Assembly (NCBI GenBank): GCA_030049455.1
Contig: JASIKV010000543.1
Span: 1 to 7,339, forward strand
Direction: 5' to 3'
Length of the DNA stretch: 7,339 nt
DNA from: Terriglobia bacterium
GTDB lineage: Bacteria; Acidobacteriota; Terriglobia; UBA7540
Position numbers and translations under genes: made by a program. How positions within the stretch are numbered: the first letter of the stretch is position 1; every line of letters begins with the position of its first letter. The notes beneath the pieces were generated by a model. It was not told where the DNA came from and searched no databases. It saw nothing but the letters and a program-made list of their open reading frames with translations. This document shows, in pieces, positions 5,123-7,339 of this stretch.

Positions 5123-5151
5123 TTGACAGTGCCCGCGGGGGTGCTGATAAT
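5123..5151 (+). promoter_or_regulatory. Predicted sigma70-type promoter of the DUF6807-iolB-MFS operon
   Basis: A perfect -35 TTGACA (5123-5128) is followed by a 17-nt spacer and GATAAT (5146-5151), a 5/6 -10. This is the best promoter match in the window. The start would be near 5158, giving a leader of about 140 nt before the ATG at 5302. The promoter lies just outside the MITE copy 2 duplication, so the insertion has displaced whatever upstream control sequence was originally there. Confidence 0.7.
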
Positions 5152-5198
5152 CCCATGGTCGTGGCAAACATAATCGTTGACGAGCCCTCGATGCCCCG

Positions 5199-5220
5199 GA
5201 GGCCGGCGGAGTCCGGCCTC
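5199..5220 (+). other. Leader hairpin 1 of the sugar operon
   Basis: GAGGCCGG (5199-5206) and CCGGCCTC (5213-5220) form a perfect 8-bp GC-rich stem with a 6-nt loop. It lies in the predicted 5' leader, 41 nt after the expected start. No T-tract follows, so it is not a terminator by itself. It may be an mRNA structure or protein-binding palindrome. Confidence 0.45.
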
Positions 5221-5253
5221 ACGCCCTGCGAAGGCGGCGATCATGCCCGCGGC

Positions 5254-5275
5254 AGCCGGCCCAACCGGCTTTAAT
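5254..5275 (+). promoter_or_regulatory. Leader hairpin 2, possible weak attenuator
   Basis: AGCCGG (5254-5259) and CCGGCT (5265-5270) form a 6-bp stem with a 5-nt loop, followed by TTAATCT. The layout resembles a weak intrinsic terminator inside the leader, about 27 nt before the ATG at 5302. The short stem and interrupted T-tract make attenuation only a possibility. No known riboswitch consensus was recognised. Confidence 0.3.
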
Positions 5276-5301
5276 CTCGTCAGCCTGTGAGGCTTCATTC
5301 C

Positions 5302-6312
5302 ATGACCAGAATTCGAAAACCCGTAATGCTCCTCGGATTTGCCATTCTTTTTTCCTGCAACCTGACGGCAGGGGCGGATGAATCGGTAAAACTGGAGCCG
5401 CAAGCCAATTCCGTGGAAATTCTCATTGATGGCAAACCCTTCACCACGTTTCACTATGAAAAGGGATCTCCCAAACCCTACATGTCACCACTGCGCTCGG
5501 CGCAGGGTACTGTGGTTACTCGCGGATTCCCCATGCGCACAGATATTCCTGGCGAGCGGCGCGACCATCCGCACCACCGCGCCTTGTTTTTCGCCCACGG
5601 CGACATTAACGGAATTGATTTCTGGGGTGAGGGCCAACCGACCCGCGCATCGCAAACTGCCAATGGCGTCACTTACTCGAGTGAGGAACTGCCCAAGGGC
5701 AGGACCGTCTTTGTTAAACTCGATGAGGCAAAAAGCCATGGAAAAACCGGCACACTGAAGGCGGAATTTGAGTTGGTGGGTCCCGACAGCAAGGCCATCG
5801 GCAGCGAGACCCAGCAATACACCTTTTCCGGCGACGCCACCACGCGGGTTATCGACTGCACTTTCACCCTGACCGCCAATAAGGGCGTGCGGCTGAAAAT
5901 GGGAGATACCAAGGAAGGCACCTTCGCCATCCGCGTGGTCAATGGCCTAACGCAACCGGGCCTGAAGATGTTGAACTCCGAGGGAAAAACGGACATTAAG
6001 GATATTTGGGGCAAGCGCGCGAACTGGGTCGACTATTCCGGCGATGTTGACGGCGAATCGCTCGGCATCGCCATCTTCGACAATCCGGCCAACATCAAGC
6101 ATCCGACCTACTGGCACGCGCGCGATTATGGATTGTTCGCCGTCAACCCCTTTGGCGAGCACGATTTCTACAACGACCCAAAGCGCGACGGCAGCGTTAC
6201 TATTCCCGCCGGAAATTCGTTAACGCTTCGCTATCGTGTGCTGATCCACCACGGCGGGGCCGCTGAAGCCCATGTGGCGGAAGCTTACGACAAGTATTCC
6301 GGCGGAAAGTAG
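5302..6312 (+). CDS. Secreted DUF6807 (PmoA-like) family protein
   Basis: From the ATG at 5302 the protein has 336 residues. The start MTRIRKPVMLLGFAILFSCNLTAGA is a signal peptide with probable cleavage after about residue 25. 'LFSC' (16-19) is a poor lipobox, so a lipoprotein is less likely. The mature part carries family hallmarks: 'RDHPHHRALFFAHGDINGIDFW' (87-108) and 'HPTYWHARDYGLFAVNPFG' (267-285), both rich in His and aromatics as in a sugar-binding or metal site. The family is often labelled methane oxygenase PmoA. Nothing supports that here: there are no membrane helices beyond the signal, and the neighbours are sugar-acid genes. Its true activity is unknown to me; a periplasmic role on a carbohydrate is inferred from context. 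GAGG (5289-5292) lies 9 nt before this ATG, whereas the alternative GTG at 5287 has no ribosome site. The next gene follows after 49 bp, consistent with an operon. Confidence 0.85.
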   Translation: MTRIRKPVMLLGFAILFSCNLTAGADESVKLEPQANSVEILIDGKPFTTFHYEKGSPKPYMSPLRSAQGTVVTRGFPMRTDIPGERRDHPHHRALFFAHGDINGIDFWGEGQPTRASQTANGVTYSSEELPKGRTVFVKLDEAKSHGKTGTLKAEFELVGPDSKAIGSETQQYTFSGDATTRVIDCTFTLTANKGVRLKMGDTKEGTFAIRVVNGLTQPGLKMLNSEGKTDIKDIWGKRANWVDYSGDVDGESLGIAIFDNPANIKHPTYWHARDYGLFAVNPFGEHDFYNDPKRDGSVTIPAGNSLTLRYRVLIHHGGAAEAHVAEAYDKYSGGK

Positions 6313-6361
6313 AGTCTGCGGCCAGCCCACCGGCCCTCGCCACCGAACTGAAGAGGTGTTT

Positions 6362-7174
6362 ATGGATCGTCACATCAAAGCTCACAAGAATGGCAAGTTC
6401 CAGCAGGTCGTAGCCCCCGGCACCATGCGATTTCTGGATTTCGCCACTTTGCGATTGAACAAAGGTGAGCGGTACGCTTTCGAGACCGGCAACCGTGAAT
6501 ACGTGATCGACATTTTTTCCGGCGCCATCACCGTTTCCATCAGCACCATGGGGCGAAAGAGGGAAATCTACACAAACATCGGCAAACGCGCTGACGTTTT
6601 TTCAGGACCGCCGGTGATGAGTTATATTCCCCCCAACTCGCAGGTGGAAATTAAGGGCGAGTCTGCCACCGAATCGGGAATTTTTTCCGCGCCCTCCAGC
6701 ATCCAGACGCCCGCTGCGCTGCTGGAAGGTTCCACCGTGGTCACCAACCAGGTGGGCCGCGACAACTTTAAGCGCACAGTCTATTCTGCCCTGGCTGAAA
6801 ACGTTCCGGCGGAGCGCCTGCTGGCCGGCGAAACCCTGAACCCTCCCGGCAACTGGTCGAGTTTCCCGCCCCACAAGCACGACAAGCCGAATCCGCCCAA
6901 CGAAGCGGTGCTGGAAGAGGTCTACTACTTCCGAGTCAAGCCCGCGCAGGGCTTCGGGTTTATCTGGACCTATACGGCGCCCGGCGACCCGGAAGGGTTC
7001 TCCAACGTCTTCGTCGTGCAGGATGGCGACACCGTCCTGTTGCCCAAGGGTTATCACCCCGTTGTGGCGGCGCCGGGATACGAATTGCAATATACCTGGG
7101 TGCTGGCCGGAGAAGAGCGGCGTTACGGCGCCTGGGCCGACGACCCCAATCACAGTTGGGTGAGGAATGGGTAA
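6362..7174 (+). CDS. iolB: 5-deoxy-glucuronate isomerase
   Basis: The 270-residue bicupin protein matches the length of IolB, which converts 5-deoxy-D-glucuronate to 2-deoxy-5-keto-D-gluconate in myo-inositol catabolism. The diagnostic segment 'ETLNPPGNWSSFPPHKHDKPNPPNEAVLEEVYYF' (157-190) contains the likely metal ligands His171, His173 and a Glu of 'LEE' (185/186), with His232 in 'PKGYHPVVAAPGY'. KduI, the paralogous 4-deoxy-5-keto-uronate isomerase, lacks the WSSxPPHKHD form, so IolB is preferred. The ATG at 6362 follows GAAGAGGTG at good spacing. A longer frame starting at 6272 would overlap the previous gene and add about 30 unrelated residues, so it was not chosen. The 3' end overlaps the transporter start by 8 bp, implying translational coupling. 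No other iol gene is in the window, so whether the pathway is inositol or a related uronate route is open. Confidence 0.9.
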   Translation: MDRHIKAHKNGKFQQVVAPGTMRFLDFATLRLNKGERYAFETGNREYVIDIFSGAITVSISTMGRKREIYTNIGKRADVFSGPPVMSYIPPNSQVEIKGESATESGIFSAPSSIQTPAALLEGSTVVTNQVGRDNFKRTVYSALAENVPAERLLAGETLNPPGNWSSFPPHKHDKPNPPNEAVLEEVYYFRVKPAQGFGFIWTYTAPGDPEGFSNVFVVQDGDTVLLPKGYHPVVAAPGYELQYTWVLAGEERRYGAWADDPNHSWVRNG

Positions 7175-7339
7175 ATATCGCTGGCGAATCTGCGCGCTGC
7201 TCTTCTTCGCCACCACCATCAACTACGTTGACCGCGTCGTGCTGGGCCTGCTCGCCCCTCTGCTGCAATCCACCTTCGGCTTCAACGAAGTCCAATACGG
7301 CTACATTGTGACGGCGTTTCAGGCCGCCTATGCATTGGG
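7167..7339 (+). CDS. MFS transporter, hexuronate (ExuT)-like, N-terminal part
   Basis: 57 complete codons are visible before the window ends, starting MGKYRWRICALLFFATTINYVDRVVLGLLAPLLQ. Residues about 7-31 form the first membrane helix. 'NYVDR' (19-23) at the end of that helix, followed by 'FGFNEVQYGYIVTAFQAAYALG', is typical of the anion:cation symporter branch of the major facilitator superfamily that includes ExuT hexuronate and glucarate transporters. The ATG at 7167 overlaps the iolB stop by 8 bp, with TGAGGA directly before it. It therefore shares the transcript and probably imports the substrate this operon breaks down. The substrate cannot be fixed from the fragment: hexuronate, aldonate or another carboxylated sugar are all possible. 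Confidence 0.88.
   Translation, partial: MGKYRWRICALLFFATTINYVDRVVLGLLAPLLQSTFGFNEVQYGYIVTAFQAAYAL

Noticed and set aside
4972..5274. 100-codon frame on the plus strand upstream of the DUF6807 gene
   Set aside because: It starts in the target duplication, crosses the whole MITE copy 2 and the promoter, and has low-complexity composition. It arises from the repeat sequence.
5287..5301. GTG start five codons upstream for the DUF6807 protein
   Set aside because: It has no Shine-Dalgarno, whereas ATG 5302 has GAGG at 9 nt and gives a more typical signal peptide beginning MTRIRK.
5302..6312. Reading the PmoA-like protein as a methane monooxygenase subunit
   Set aside because: True particulate methane monooxygenase PmoA is a multi-helix membrane protein found with pmoC and pmoB. 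This is a soluble secreted protein in a sugar operon.

Overview
The window looks like a chromosomal segment of a moderately GC-rich bacterium, most likely an Acidobacteriota. This is inferred from protein families: an XRE regulator with a C-terminal S24-like half carrying the 'ARLNQIEN...PSIYKFYSLAVIYR' signature, a small 'YIASLRD..TGRYHHYGL' protein of unknown function, a DUF6807/PmoA-family secreted protein, and pyruvoyl-type arginine decarboxylase. I recall this combination from acidobacterial genomes; no 16S or other phylogenetic marker is present to confirm it.

Layout. (1) Positions 1-2275, minus strand: nitrogen assimilation. glnA (type I glutamine synthetase with adenylylation tyrosine Tyr397) is followed by the N-terminal part of glnE, the adenylyltransferase that acts on that tyrosine. 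A strong hairpin plus T-tract lies between them, and glnE has a perfect TATAAT seven bases before its ATG, which suggests its own leaderless transcript. (2) Positions 2276-2594: divergent promoter region for glnA (minus) and pdaD (plus). (3) Positions 2595-3149, plus: pyruvoyl-dependent arginine decarboxylase, making agmatine. (4) Positions 3339-3839, plus: conserved small protein of unknown function, convergent with and overlapping by 42 bp (5) an XRE-S24-like regulator, 3798-4607, minus. (6) Positions 4608-5301: a 694-bp non-coding stretch with two short palindromic elements (99 and 128 bp). They share terminal inverted repeats, and each is flanked by a direct repeat of about 8 bp. They look like two copies of one MITE family. 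(7) Positions 5302-7339, plus: an operon of a secreted DUF6807 (PmoA-like) protein, iolB (5-deoxy-glucuronate isomerase), and the start of an MFS transporter of the hexuronate/ExuT type. A good sigma70-type promoter lies 7 bp after the target-site repeat of the second element.

How they work together. glnA and glnE form an enzyme/modifier pair. The right-hand operon suggests uptake and breakdown of a sugar acid or cyclitol-derived compound, but only three genes are visible and the rest lies outside the window. The most unusual feature is the pair of MITE-like elements between the XRE gene and the sugar operon. I see no CRISPR array, tRNA, rRNA, phage or defence system.
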